In this document: one piece after another, positions 41,232-51,473 of the stretch | Layout of the letters: each line of letters starts with the position of its first letter | How positions within the stretch are numbered: position 1 is the first letter of the stretch | Assembly: GCF_000372725.1 (NCBI RefSeq) | Contig: NW_005201092.1 | Location: 56,928-120,927 of the forward strand | Length of the DNA stretch: 64,000 nt | Direction: 5' to 3' | Source of the DNA: Emiliania huxleyi CCMP1516 | Lineage: Eukaryota > Haptophyta > Isochrysidales > Noelaerhabdaceae | Made by a program: the position numbers and the translations under genes | Notes under the pieces: model-generated | What the model was told of the DNA's origin: nothing | Seen by the model: only the letters and a program-made list of their open reading frames with translations | Database searches by the model: none

Positions 41232-42576
41232 ATGCCGCTCGCCACGCTCGCCGCCGCTTTTGCCTCCGCACCGGACCTGCCTCCTCCTCCGCCACCGCCT
41301 TCGGACAACGACCTGTTCGAGAAGCTGCAATGGCAGATGCCTCGATCTGTCCCGACCTCCACCGGCGCCTCGGCGCTTCAGCGCATGCTCCTCGGCCAGC
41401 ACTGCGAGGAGGTTGTCTCCACGTCGGTCTGTCCCGACCAGTTCTTCGCTTTCCTCTCGGTCGAGCCGTCTGTCGTCCTCTTCCCCGACCGGAGGACCGG
41501 CCTGCAGTACTCGCCCGGCTTCCGCTGGGTGGCGACCTTTCCGGAGTGCGCCTCGTACCTCCCGACGCAGCACGGACCGGAGCGGAACGGCTTCTCCGTC
41601 CTCGCGTCGACCGGCACCAACACGCGCGGCCACCTCGAGGCGGGCGCCGTCCTGCTGCGCTTCGAAAACACGACGTCTGCGGACCACGGCTGGCGCTCGC
41701 TGGCGGGGAAGCAGCAGTGCACGGTGAGGGAGATATGGGGAGATATGGGGAGATATGGGGAGATATGGGGAAGCAGCAGTGCACGGTGAGGGAGGGACGT
41801 GCAGCGAGGGAGAGAGAAGGAGGGCTGCGAGCACACACCCTCTTGCACGCGCCTCTGCAGTACGTGTAGAGCGCTCCAGCCCTTGCGCGCACGCTCACGT
41901 GCACCTCCTCTTCGCACCTCTGCGCACCTCTTCTCACCTCTTCGCACCTCTGCGCACCTCTGCTCTCCTCTGCTCACCTCTGCGCACCACCTCTCCCTGA
42001 GCACGCTCACGCTCACTCCTGACGCGACCAGCACCGCACATGTGCATGCGCATGTGCATGTGCATGTGCATGCGCCTCTCCCCGCACGCTCACTCCTGTC
42101 CGCCGTGTGCCGCCGCCCTCTCACAAGATCACAAACCCCAGACCACTCGCACTGGCAGTCGAGGACGGACAGGCCGACAGAGATTGACTAGTCAGACATC
42201 CAACGCAAAGACATGCCGCCGCCCTCTCAGGTGCAGTGCTTACTGCGCGACCTGCGCACATCTCCCCACATCTCCCCACATCTCCCCATATCTCCCCATA
42301 TCTCCTCAGGTGCAGTGCTTACTGCGCGATCTGCGCACGCGGGCACGCCCGCGCCTCGCGGGACCGCGCGCAAGCGTGGTGCGCCTCTCTTCGGCAGCCG
42401 CGCCATTGTCTTGTAGGCGAGCACCGCGAGTGGGCTATCCCCCCCCCACTCCCTTCGGAGTGATTCATAGCTAGTTCACTGCTTGAGCAGGCGATCCGCG
42501 TGCGGACTGATCTCCCCATATCTCCCCATATCTCCCCATATCTCCGCATATCTCCCCAGGCCATCCGCGTGCGGAC
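41232..42576 (+). CDS. Hypothetical multi-exon protein (exons partly resolved)
   Basis: The first exon runs from ATG 41232 (MPLATLAAAFASAPDLPPP) to about 41722. It encodes an unrecognised domain with LFEKLQWQMP, HCEEVVSTSVCPDQFFAFL, SVVLFPDRRTGLQYSPGFRW and FENTTSADHGWRSLAGKQQ. The following introns show exact edge duplications: 41705-41731 = 41767-41793, 42227-42259 = 42306-42338, and 42488-42507 = 42557-42576. Each pair frames ATCTCCCC or ATATGGGGAG repeats. The exon after 42309 can be read in two plausible frames (CSAYCAICARGH or AVLTARSAHAGT), so the C-terminus is unresolved. Coding may continue into AIRVRTMHVPCPSD near 42558-42630. Confidence 0.5.
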
Positions 42577-42649
42577 GATGCACGTGCCTTGCCCGAGCGA
42601 CACGTCGGAGCGCGCACTCGCGCCCGGCAAGGCTTGCTCAACCCCCCCC

Positions 42650-42680
42650 CCCCCACACCACACACACAACACGCACACGC

Positions 42681-42739
<59 letters not shown>

Positions 42740-42775
42740 ACTCACCACTCACCACTCACCACTCACACACACAGA
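42650..42775 (+). repeat. (CA)n microsatellite with CACTCAC repeats
   Basis: C11 then ~45 CA dinucleotides, then ACCACTC units. It probably lies inside an intron before GTTGCACTTTGAAATGCC. Confidence 0.95.
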
Positions 42776-42882
42776 GCGTTGCACTTTGAAATGCCGTGGG
42801 GCTCCTGTCGTCTAGACGTGGAGGCAGAGCTGTTGCACCGCCCTTGCCCCGCCACCTCCAAAACTCACCTCGAGGATCTGAC

Positions 42883-43525
42883 CTAGCCTGACCTGACCTG
42901 ACCTCACCTCACCTGGCCTGACCTGACCAGGCGGGCTGCGCGTCGGAGGGGGAGGCGAGATCCAGCCGAGATCCAGCCGAGATCCAGCCGAGATCTGGCC
43001 GAGATCCAGCCGAGATCCAGCCGAGATCTAGCCGAGATCTAGTCGAGATGCAGCCGAGATGCAGCCGAGATACAGCGAGGTCCGTCTACTCTTATTGGGA
43101 GAGCAGCAGCACGGAGCACACCAGTGGGTGACACATGGCGAGGACCGCCACTACACGTATGGCAATGGTAGCATCAGCACTAGGTCCAACCCCACACGCT
43201 CCTCCACCCCGCGGAGACTGCCATTATGCATCGTTCGCAAGCAGTGGTGCCATCCGCGCTAGCTCATACCTGCATACCTGCAGGCGACCATGCTGCTGCA
43301 CCCCGCGGGGATTCGCGTGACGGACCCGGACTCGGCTCTCGAGGGGGAGGAGCGAGATTGATCGAGATTTGCCGAGATTTGCCGAGATTTGCCGAGGTTC
43401 GCTGGACTCGTCTCTCGAGGGGGAGGGGCGAGATTTGCCGAGATTTCCCGAGATTTGCCGAGACTTCCCGAGAGCCGCCGAGAGCTGCCGAGAGTTGAAG
43501 ACATTTGCCGAGAGCTGAAGTCATA
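42883..43525 (+). repeat. Minisatellite-rich DNA with a small exon-like segment
   Basis: CCTGACCTGA units (42883-42935), GAGATCCAGCC units (42955-43075) and GAGATTTGCCG units (43352-43520). 43281-43335 could be an exon (ATMLLHPAGIRVTDPDS). GGACTCG..CTCGAGGGGGAGG occurs at 43329-43350 and 43404-43425, again duplicating an edge around the array. Confidence 0.75.
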
Positions 43526-44851
43526 TGCCGGTATTCGGACCTGTCCCGCAGTACTATGTCCCTAGGTGTGCTCGTGGGCTCGTCCAGAGAGGCCCCACTT
43601 GCCAGACGGCTGGGAGGCGGAGCAGGGGGCGGCGGCGGCGGCGGCGGCGGCGGCGATGACCGCTCTCGCGTCGCCTGCCACGGCGCGGCGCTCCCGCGAG
43701 TGAGACAGAGAGAGGTGAGGGCACAGTCAAGGCAGCGATTGGATACCAGTGTGGGTGTGGGGCCCCGCACAGCAGCGAGATGGAGGGACGGCCGCAAACT
43801 AGCGACACACAGACACGCACGGGCAAGACACTAACAGCGAGCGACCCACACATACGCCCCCCCCCCCCCCCCCCCTCCCAATCATGCCTCCCACAAGTAA
43901 GCCACCCCAACCCGCACCCCCGCGACTCGCGCGCCGCGGCGACGCCGGGCTCGTGCCCGTCGCCACCGCGCTCGACGGAGCGAGCGATGGCGCAGCACAT
44001 CGCCCCGCGCACCCCGCGTCTCCTCTTGCTATGTTCCGGGCGCCGTCGCTCCCTCCCATCAACACTCCCCCCCGCGCGCGCCCCCCTCGCAGGCGGCGGT
44101 GTGGCTTGGCAAGTCGTACTTGGTGGCACGCGGCGCGGCGAAGTTGCTGATGCGTCTGCAGCTGGGCTAGCCACGGCCGAAAGGGGGGGAGGGGGGGAGG
44201 TGCGCGGTGGCTCGCGAGGCGGCAGGCTTGCCGGGTGAGCAGGTGGGCGCGACTCCGACGCGTGCGACCTGAGATAGGTCTGTGTGAGCTGAGTCTGACT
44301 GTGGAAACATGAGCTTGTACGACGAGAGCTGTCGAGGGTGAACACGTGGAGAAACACTGCGAGCTCAAAGTAGAGCTCGAACTCCGGCTTGGTCTAAATG
44401 GTAAGTGGACGGGAACGTACTTAAAAACGATCCGCGATTTTCACGTGTACACTATAGGTCGGTCGGAATCCCCCAAAACAATTAAACTCCCTTTCGAGCG
44501 GAGAGGTTTTGGGATTCGACTCCCGCGCAATCAAGTCATCAACGATGGTGCCAACGGCCAAAAGAGCGCCGGTACCAAGCACGATGGAGGTGCGTCTTTC
44601 CCATGCTCGCGCGCCCCCCCGGGCGCGCGAACTATGCATGTGGGGATCCACCCGGCACCACCCCCGCCCCCCACCTGCCGGCTTACCTGCCGTCAGTTCA
44701 CGCGGGAGCGCCCACAACTGTCAGCAACTGAAATCCAGTTGCTTCAGCTGTGACTTCAGCCTCGCCTCACCGCTCTCCCTTCGGTCGCACGCCTCCGGAG
44801 AGAGGTCGCACACGTCGACGCTGGTGACCATTCCCGACGAGCCAATCGCAG
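43526..44851. other. No gene supported
   Basis: GGC repeats (43630-43655) and a C17 tract (43857-43874) are visible. Open frames on both strands are Arg/Pro-rich shadows. 44400-44580 is A/T-richer, with one short frame (KLPFERRGFGIRLP) of unknown meaning. 44800-44850 could be the end of the intron or exon preceding the next gene. Confidence 0.4.
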
Positions 44852-46027
44852 GTCGCGACCCCTGAGGACCTCCACACCTCGAAGGAGAAGCTCCGCGGCA
44901 TCGGCGAGGCGACCGCGCTCTTTTCAGAACTTGCTAGGGCAGAGGCCCTGTCCACCCTGGCGTCCCTCGAGGGGTCGCCAGGGCCCGCCGCGGCCCTGGC
45001 GAGGCCCGTGGGCGGCCTGCTCCTCATCGACGCCTACGCCCTCGTCGGCCTGGCCGGCAAATATGCCAGCGGCGGGGGCGGCGCCGGCGATGCGGGTCTC
45101 ATCTTTGCAAGGTGGGTCGAGGCGATGGCCGGGCACGAGTCGCTCGCGCCGACGCGGGCGCTCCCGGCGCTGGCCACGCCGGAGACCAAGGCGAACTTCG
45201 TGAAGTACAAGCGCCGGATGATCGCGTACAAGGCGGACGTGGAGCGCGCGCTTATGCGGCGCTCGTCGGCCGTTTCTCGCCGGAAGAGGACCCGGCGGAG
45301 GCCGACCGCGAACTCGACCATCTCGCGCGGCAGGCGCACGTTCCTCTCCACATCCTTTCGGACGCGGCCGATGCGGGCGGCGGCGGCGGCGACGGCGGCG
45401 GCGGCGCGTCCTCGCTCGATGTCGAGCTCGACGTGACGGCGCAGCTGCGCGCGTTTGCCGAGGGTTTGCACCCGCGCCTCGGCGCCGACAGCGCCGTCCA
45501 CCTCTTGGAGGGCTGCCGCGACGTCCTCGGCTTGATCGCCGCCGAGGTGCGCGGCGCGCCTCCGCCGCGTGGGCGCGGCACGTCGCAGCTCCGGCAGGTG
45601 TCGCTGCTCCTCAACTATGAGCGGCGGCGGCGGCAGCTGGGCGAGGCGCTCGCCGACGAGCGGCGTGTCGAGCTCGAGCTGGCGGCGCGCCGCCAGCAGG
45701 CCGCCGTCGACGCCGCGCTCGCCGACGAGCGGCGGCGCTCCGCACAGTAAGTGCCTTGCCGTCCCATTCAGCACGTCGCACACACAGGCGGCAGGGCGTG
45801 GACATGGGCGTGTGGAAGGCGTGCAGTGTGCGAGGGCTGGAGCACGGCGAATGCCGCTGCACACAGCTAAACACGTGCCACATCTCCCCGTGTCTCGAGT
45901 GAGCAGTGCACTCGCGTGTCTATATGTCCAATGCTCACGGATGTCGTCTGTATATAGAGGAGAGCTTGTCTTGCCACCTATCGCGTCCATCGCCGCCTTG
46001 TCCGTCAGCTCCTGGTTGCGCTCCTGA
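44852..46027 (+). CDS. Hypothetical helical protein, 5' end unresolved, one frameshift
   Basis: After an acceptor (AG 44850-44851) the frame reads VATPEDLHTSKEKLRGIGEATALF, GGLLLIDAYALVGLAGKYA, GLIFARWVEAMAGHES, KANFVKYKRRMIAYKADVERA. At 45243-45252, in a GCGCGCGC run, the frame changes: removing one GC pair joins DVERA to YAALVGRFSPEEDP. It then continues through LDVELDVTAQLRAFAEGLHPRLG, EGCRDVLGLIAAEVRG and a charged coiled coil LLNYERRRRQLGEALADERR to 45748. A consensus donor GTAAGT (45749) may splice to the last codons SWLRS* ending 46027. No family recognised. The 2 bp change is either a slippage mutation or an assembly error. Confidence 0.55.
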
Positions 46028-46526
46028 GGGCGAAGGGCGTGGGAGTGAGAAGAGCGAGGGCCGCGAGGAGGCCGGCGGCGGCGAGGAAACCGGGCACCTG
46101 CGCCACCTTCTTGACCTCAGCCAGCAGCTTTGGGAAGGCGGCATTCGAGGGATCCACCGGCGCCAGCGTGATGTTCCTGGTCGCGAGGGTCATGATCTTG
46201 TCGCTGAGCAGCCGCCGGAGCGGGTTCTTGGCCAGCTCGAGCATCGACCGCAACGACTTGCCGAGCCACGGAAACTTTGCCAGGTCGAGGCCTTCGAGCT
46301 CCTCTTTGGTCACGCCGTCGTCGCCCACCCAGGTCGCGGCAGGTTCGGCCGCCTTTGGCTTGACGGCTTCCGCGGATTGAGAAGCGGCCTCGATTCCGGT
46401 CGTCGCGACAAGAGAGCCGCCGCGAAAGCGGAGCGAAAAAGAATTTCCAGCAAAGAAACACAAACTCCCGTGTGCGAAGGGTATGTTGACACGCACTTTG
46501 GGACAACCGGTGGCACATCTCAGCAC
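46005..46526 (-). CDS. Hypothetical protein with C-terminal hydrophobic segment
   Basis: Single exon, 173 aa, convergent with and overlapping the end of the preceding gene by ~20 bp. The N-terminal half has FAGNSFSLRFRGGSLVATT, possibly a targeting peptide. The middle is ATWVGDDGVTKEELEGLDLAKFPWLGKSLRSMLELAKNPLRRLL, consistent with an amphipathic helical domain. The C-terminus FLAAAGLLAALALLTPTPFAL is a likely membrane span. No family recognised. Start 46526 is the first ATG in the frame. Confidence 0.5.
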   Translation of the reverse strand: MLRCATGCPKVRVNIPFAHGSLCFFAGNSFSLRFRGGSLVATTGIEAASQSAEAVKPKAAEPAATWVGDDGVTKEELEGLDLAKFPWLGKSLRSMLELAKNPLRRLLSDKIMTLATRNITLAPVDPSNAAFPKLLAEVKKVAQVPGFLAAAGLLAALALLTPTPFALRSATRS

Positions 46527-48435
46527 ACATACAACTCAACTAATCTTGTTAAGGAATCCCATTCTCTTTGTAATCGTGTGCTTTTCCTTTTGTCTCGACT
46601 ACGCAGGCGAAACGCGAGACCTATAGGCGCTTAGCGGCCCATGATTGATGCGCCCCAAGGCGACGCCCCAAGCAGGTTGCTTGTCGCACGCCCCTTCCTC
46701 TTCGCCGCCCAAGCATTCAAAGATGCTTGCGAGAGGTCCTCACGAGAGGTCCTCACGAGAGGTCCTCACGGCGAGGCATCGTGCTACGCCTTAACATCCC
46801 AAGAGCGCCGCCGTGAAAGCCTTACCGAGCCCAACCGATGACAAAACTCGGCAGGGAGGGGGCGTGCCGAGAGGTGCGACTCTCCTTCGATCCTCTCGCC
46901 TCCCTACGTAGAGGTCCTGACCTGGGACTGACACAAGGAGAGGTCCTCATCATGGCCGCTGCATGGAGAGGTCCTCAGGGAGAGGTCCTCAGGCCGTCAG
47001 CGAGCTCACTTGATCTCCTCGATGCGCGTTTAGCTACGATGCAACACCACAAACCTGACAGCCGCGTGTTTGTTGTTGCTTCGTACAAAGCCCCAGCTCG
47101 AGGTGGGCGGACGGTGGCGGCCAACCGTCGTGGACTGATGTGGTGTTGCTGCATAAATGTTGTCTGTGGGGAGAGAGGAGATATTTTAGTCACTTTTCCA
47201 TGAAGTATTGTGCGGTTGACCTCTTTCGAGTGCGAGGACGACTGCGCGCGAGGTGAGGACCTCGAGCTGCGTGAGGACCTCTGGAAGGTGGCTGGGCCTT
47301 GCTAGGGCACGCCAGCCAGGAGACTGCATGCCTTTGCGAGTCAGACCAGAAAAGCCTGCCCTGGCCAGCCAGCATGCAAGCGCATCTTACACAGCCCCCC
47401 CGCGAGGAAGGATGAGCCATATATGCCCCCGGGGGGGCTGATGGGCTCATGTGATTGGTGGTCGTGCCTTATATTCGCCATAAGTGTGTGCAAGAAACCT
47501 CATTATGGTGCGCGCGAATCAGCTGTCTATCACACTTTTTTTACAGCCTGCTCGCCCCGCTACAGCGAGGCTGCTCTGTGATATGAAATCTCACACATGA
47601 GGAGATGGAACAGCACCGAGTTGTTTGGTATTGTAAAATCTCTCTCTCCGATGAAAGGAGCTAACAAACACGTAGGGAGGGAAAGATTAAATTTTGCCGA
47701 AGACAATTCCCTGCTATCCCTACTCAGTCTCCTGGCTGGCGTGTGCCCTAGCAAGGCCCAGCCACCAGAGGTCCTCACGCAGCTCGAGGTCCTCACCTCA
47801 CGTGCAGAGGTCCTCACCTCGAGAGAGGTCCTCACGGTCACGGCCATGCCGCCTCGGGAAGAGACAGAGGGCCCCATCTGTCAGTGCGCCGCAACAGTGA
47901 CGTAACAATGAGGAAAGGACAACCAGAGAGGGTGCATGTATCGCTCCGACCAATGAATGCGTAACGGACTGCTCGTGTATATGAACGCTCCGTGTATATG
48001 AACGCTCCTGAGGATCGTAAAGTTGGGACTTCAAAGTCTGATAGTGAGTGCGGTGCCGTCCATTCTTTGCAGAGCAGAAAAGCCTGGTAAGCCAGCAAGC
48101 AAGCGCATCTTGAGGAAGGGCGAGCCTCCATGCTCCTTGCGGGGCCTATTGGTGGTCGTGCCTTCTATTCGTGGCGGTCTTGTGGTGGTGTTCTAGTCGC
48201 GCCGTCCGTGATACTTGAAATCGGTGAAAAACGAGACAAACAGCAGAGAACGGTGCAAATCGGTCAATTCCTTACGCTCCCCACCCCAAAAATCCCACCT
48301 GCGAGGTCATCCGCCCATTTTCGAGGTTACGTTCCGATTTGCAACGCGAAAATAAACGTTTTGTAATGCAAATGTCCACTTACCATTTAGACCAAGCCTC
48401 CAGAAACTCGGCCACGGCGATGCATTCTAGATCGT
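46527..48435. other. Repeat-rich intergenic DNA with many GAGGTCCTCAC words
   Basis: GAGGTCCTCA words: three at 46735-46770, several at 46910-46992, two inverted at 47252-47281, and four at 47768-47835. An inverted ~75 bp pair lies at 47250-47325 and 47722-47800. A direct pair at 47345-47475 and 48065-48170 shares CAGAAAAGCCTG, GCAAGCGCATCTT and GGTGGTCGTGCCTT. No gene is supported. Confidence 0.6.
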
Positions 48436-48690
48436 GTGCGGGGTGCGTTCATGAGACGCACTAGTGTGCGCGGAGAAATTAAACAAAACAACTCAATGGC
48501 GCGAGGAGAAAAAATATCCGTTACTAAATTTTTCAATGTATGTGGCTCTTACGTACATTCTTTTTGTGTTGATCCGAGCTGTCAGCAGGCGGACCCCGAA
48601 TTTCACAGAGCTATGAATAATATGGCATGGAAAAGTTCAAAGTTCATGGAACCGCTTTCCGACGGGAGTGTTACGGAGATCACATCATAA
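48436..48690 (+). CDS. Small ORF in an A/T-richer island
   Basis: 84 codons. The more natural start is 48496, giving MARGEKISVTKFFNVCGSYVH, then SFCVDPSCQQADPEFHRAMNN and MAWKSSKFMEPLSDGSVTE. Base composition (48190-48700) is clearly less GC-rich than the neighbours, and codons end in A/T more often. No family recognised. It could be a transferred or viral fragment, part of a mobile element, or chance. Confidence 0.3.
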   Translation: MRGAFMRRTSVRGEIKQNNSMARGEKISVTKFFNVCGSYVHSFCVDPSCQQADPEFHRAMNNMAWKSSKFMEPLSDGSVTEITS

Positions 48691-49025
48691 TTTTCCGCGA
48701 ACGGGAAATCTCGGCTAAATCTCGCGGCACTCTCTAATCCGCGACACTCTCTCATCCTCGACGTTCTGCAGATCGGTCACTGGCCATGGTCACAAGTCCC
48801 ACACGCATTCATCAGCTTGAGGCTCATCTTGCTCTCCCGCAAAGCCGTACTTTACCAGGATACCAGGTCGTAACGTCTCAGCTACTTGCCGTCTGCCGCT
48901 CGGCCCGTGGCAACTATGGCATGGTTTGGGTGATGAGAGAGTCACCCACTGAGCGCTCTCGGCCGCTTTACTAAGTTATTAGTAAGCCTGTAGCGAGCGA
49001 CAGCACGTGACGCCGGCCGAGCAGC

Positions 49026-50283
49026 TTACCATCGAGGTGTGTGTCCCACCTGGTCCTGCTCCTCTTCCGCCAACCGTATGGGCTGCGGAGGATGCTCCTC
49101 CCCGAGATTGGCAAGCCCTTCATCCTCGTGTGTGGCGTCATCGATGACGATGATGCGACCGTGCTCTCGCCGTGCATCGTCGGTCACATTGCCCTCCATG
49201 ACGCAGACGAGCAGCGCACTCAGGTAGAGGTCGACGAGGAGGTATAGCCAGCCCACCTACACCGAGTGGAGCGGAGTTGGGGTGGAGTTGGGGGAGTTGG
49301 AGTGGAGGTAGAGGGGAAGCAGTGGCGTGATGGCCCCAGCGACGCGAGCACACCTCGGTGGCGACCACTTCGTCGCGCGCCTCGTCGCCGTAGATGATGT
49401 GATGGAAGCCGCTGCAGCTTTGCTCGACATACACAAAGACCGCCATGTGAATTAGCAGCAGTCCGATCATCGCAAGCGACAACGCATACAATGCCCGCAT
49501 CATCTTACAGAGCGGTGCCTGCCACGGTAGGTGGCCATGCACACACGATGACGTGAAGATGAGCGCGGCGGCGGCGGCTACGAAGAAGCCCGCCTTTTCG
49601 TGGAAGAAGACTCCGATGGGCTGACGGTCGTGCTGGTGTTTGATCGTCGCTAAGGCAATCGCAACGAGAGCCGTGGCATCGTGCAGCGGACGTATGCGTG
49701 CAGCGGACGCGAGCCAGCGGTGAGTGCGCCGCGTGTCGCAGAATCCGTGGCGTGAGGCGCTGCTGACGGCACTCTCCATTCCAAACGAGATGAATAGGAC
49801 CACTTGGCCGAGATCAATGACGGCGTGCATCTGGTTATATACCCGGGCGTAGCCATGATTGATAGTGAGACCTAGGAAGATGATGAAGTTGATGGCCGCA
49901 CCGAGCGCCCCGTAGACCCAGTGCACCCGCAGCGGCCCACCGTTGCCTGACACTGCGATCCACGAGAGCCTCAAAGCACCCGTGCCCACTGCGATGTGCG
50001 TCCACGCGTCCTCACGAACGTGGAGGACCTGCTGTTGGTAGATGGCGCCTGTGACGGCAGCAGCCGCCGCAGTGAGGCTCAGCCATGTACGCGAGCTGAG
50101 GACGATGAACGGGATTGTCGCGGCGGCAAGCCCGGTGACTGCGAGAGCTTTGTGGAAAGCCTCCATGGGTGCCGTCGCGAGGCTTGCACAACCCATGGTT
50201 GCTTGCAGTGCTCCCGTAAAACGTCTTGGCACCAGCTGAAGGCTTGCACGGCAGAGCAACGCAGAGCTCACGCAGTCGTGCAC
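49026..50283 (-). CDS. Multi-pass membrane protein of unknown function
   Basis: Two exons, 50283-49354 and 49256-49026 (386 aa); a GT-AG intron of 97 bp joins DEVVATE to VGWLYLLVDLYLSALLVCVM. Hydrophobic segments include LAVTGLAAATIPFIVLSS, WLSLTAAAAAVTGAIY, VYGALGAAINFIIFLGLTI, LGQVVLFISFGME, ALVAIALATI, AGFFVAAAAALIFTSSC, LYALSLAMIGLLLIHMAVFVYV and the one in exon 2, about eight in all. The C-terminal tail is acidic (DDARREHG, EDEGLANLGEEHP). ATG 50196 (MGCASLATAP) is an alternative start that would remove 29 residues. No family is recognised. Confidence 0.75.
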
Positions 50284-50503
50284 GGTATTCGGATTTTGCT
50301 ATTTGCCCGTGTGGGGGTATATAAGATTTGTCAATGGCACACTGCGTCTGCGTGTGTGTGTGTGTGCGCGCCATCGCAACTGCCATGTCGGCAGGTTGTC
50401 GGCTGGTGCTCTCGCCCCGCTGGCGGCTCGGTCTTGCATGCAAAGGTAGGTAGGTAGAAAGTGAAGAACGGCCAGGCTCGGACTGGACACCAACGCGGTA
50501 TGG
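50284..50503. other. Short intergenic stretch
   Basis: GTGTGTGTGTGTG at 50351-50365 and (GTAG)n at 50445-50457 only. Confidence 0.5.
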
Positions 50504-51295
50504 GTGGACGCTAGACAGATGATGACGACACGCACGAGCGACACACAGACACAATCAAGACTCCTTATCAGCTGGTCGGCCGCCATGTGGGCCTCAGGGC
50601 CTGCTGCGGCGGCGCGGCCGGTTGAGGCCGAGCCGACTGCACACCTCAGTTACAGTAACCCAAAACAACCTGACGTGGCGGCGGCAAACATCGGCAGGGG
50701 GCACAGGCGCCTTGTTGCCGATCTGAAGCTTACAAGTTCGCTCGCGAGCAACAGCAAGGGCAAGGATGGAGAGGGTGAAATTCGGCTCGGCTGGAAGGGG
50801 GCCTATGTACGCTTTGGCAACACGGAGACCGGGCTGCTCAAGTTGGTCAAAGGGCGCGGCAAGTGGTCTCCGTCGGAAGCGACGGCAGCGGCGGTGGCGG
50901 GGGAGGAGGAGGAGGCCGAGGAGGAGGGGGAGGAGGGGGAGGAGGAGGATGCCCCCAAGGGAAAGCTCAAGGAGCAGCCTGGCGATTACCCCTTTGCGCG
51001 GCAGCAGGATTGCGATCTACGTTTGTTTGATTTTGAGGCTTTCGGAGGCTTTGGAAAGGAGGTTCGCAGCACCCTGAGGGAGGCGGCGAACCAGCTGAGC
51101 AACAAACTTTCGCACGCTCAGCACCTGGACGAGGTCACATGGACCACCAAGAACTGGCACGGGCTGCAGATGCAGCGCTTGTCTGTCGTCCTCCACACCG
51201 CCGTGGCGTGGCAGACGGTGAACGAGCTAGCGTGCGGGGAGAGCGGCATTGTGCATGGTGCGGAGTGCATTGCCGTTCTTAACGGAGTCGCTTAG
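50504..51295 (+). CDS. LINE-like element ORF, copy C (longest)
   Basis: 263 codons, of which about 220 look element-derived: VADLKLTSSLASNSKGKDG, EIRLGWKGAYVRFGNTETG, an acidic run, DYPFARQQDCDLRLFDFEAF, LREAANQLSNKLSHAQHLDE, TWTTKNWHGLQMQRLSVVL, AWQTVNELACGESGIVHGAE. Four copies share the end of this ORF, with different 5' break points. I could not see reverse transcriptase or endonuclease motifs, so the link to a LINE rests on the truncation pattern. The shared 3' UTR runs to about 51400 and ends CTTAAGAATTCTTTTC. Confidence 0.65.
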   Translation: MDARQMMTTRTSDTQTQSRLLISWSAAMWASGPAAAARPVEAEPTAHLSYSNPKQPDVAAANIGRGHRRLVADLKLTSSLASNSKGKDGEGEIRLGWKGAYVRFGNTETGLLKLVKGRGKWSPSEATAAAVAGEEEEAEEEGEEGEEEDAPKGKLKEQPGDYPFARQQDCDLRLFDFEAFGGFGKEVRSTLREAANQLSNKLSHAQHLDEVTWTTKNWHGLQMQRLSVVLHTAVAWQTVNELACGESGIVHGAECIAVLNGVA

Positions 51296-51473
51296 GCGGC
51301 TCCGGTGGTGAGCCTGTGTGTGTGCCAGTCCGCGCCAGTCTGCGCCCTTGTCGTGCCAGTGTGCTGTGAGAGAGGCTTGTATCTTAAGAATTCTTTTCGC
51401 GGCACCATAGGCCACAGGCGTCTGCAAGCCTCCGCGGCGCTTTCGACGTTCGCTCCCTGCCACACAAGCGCGG

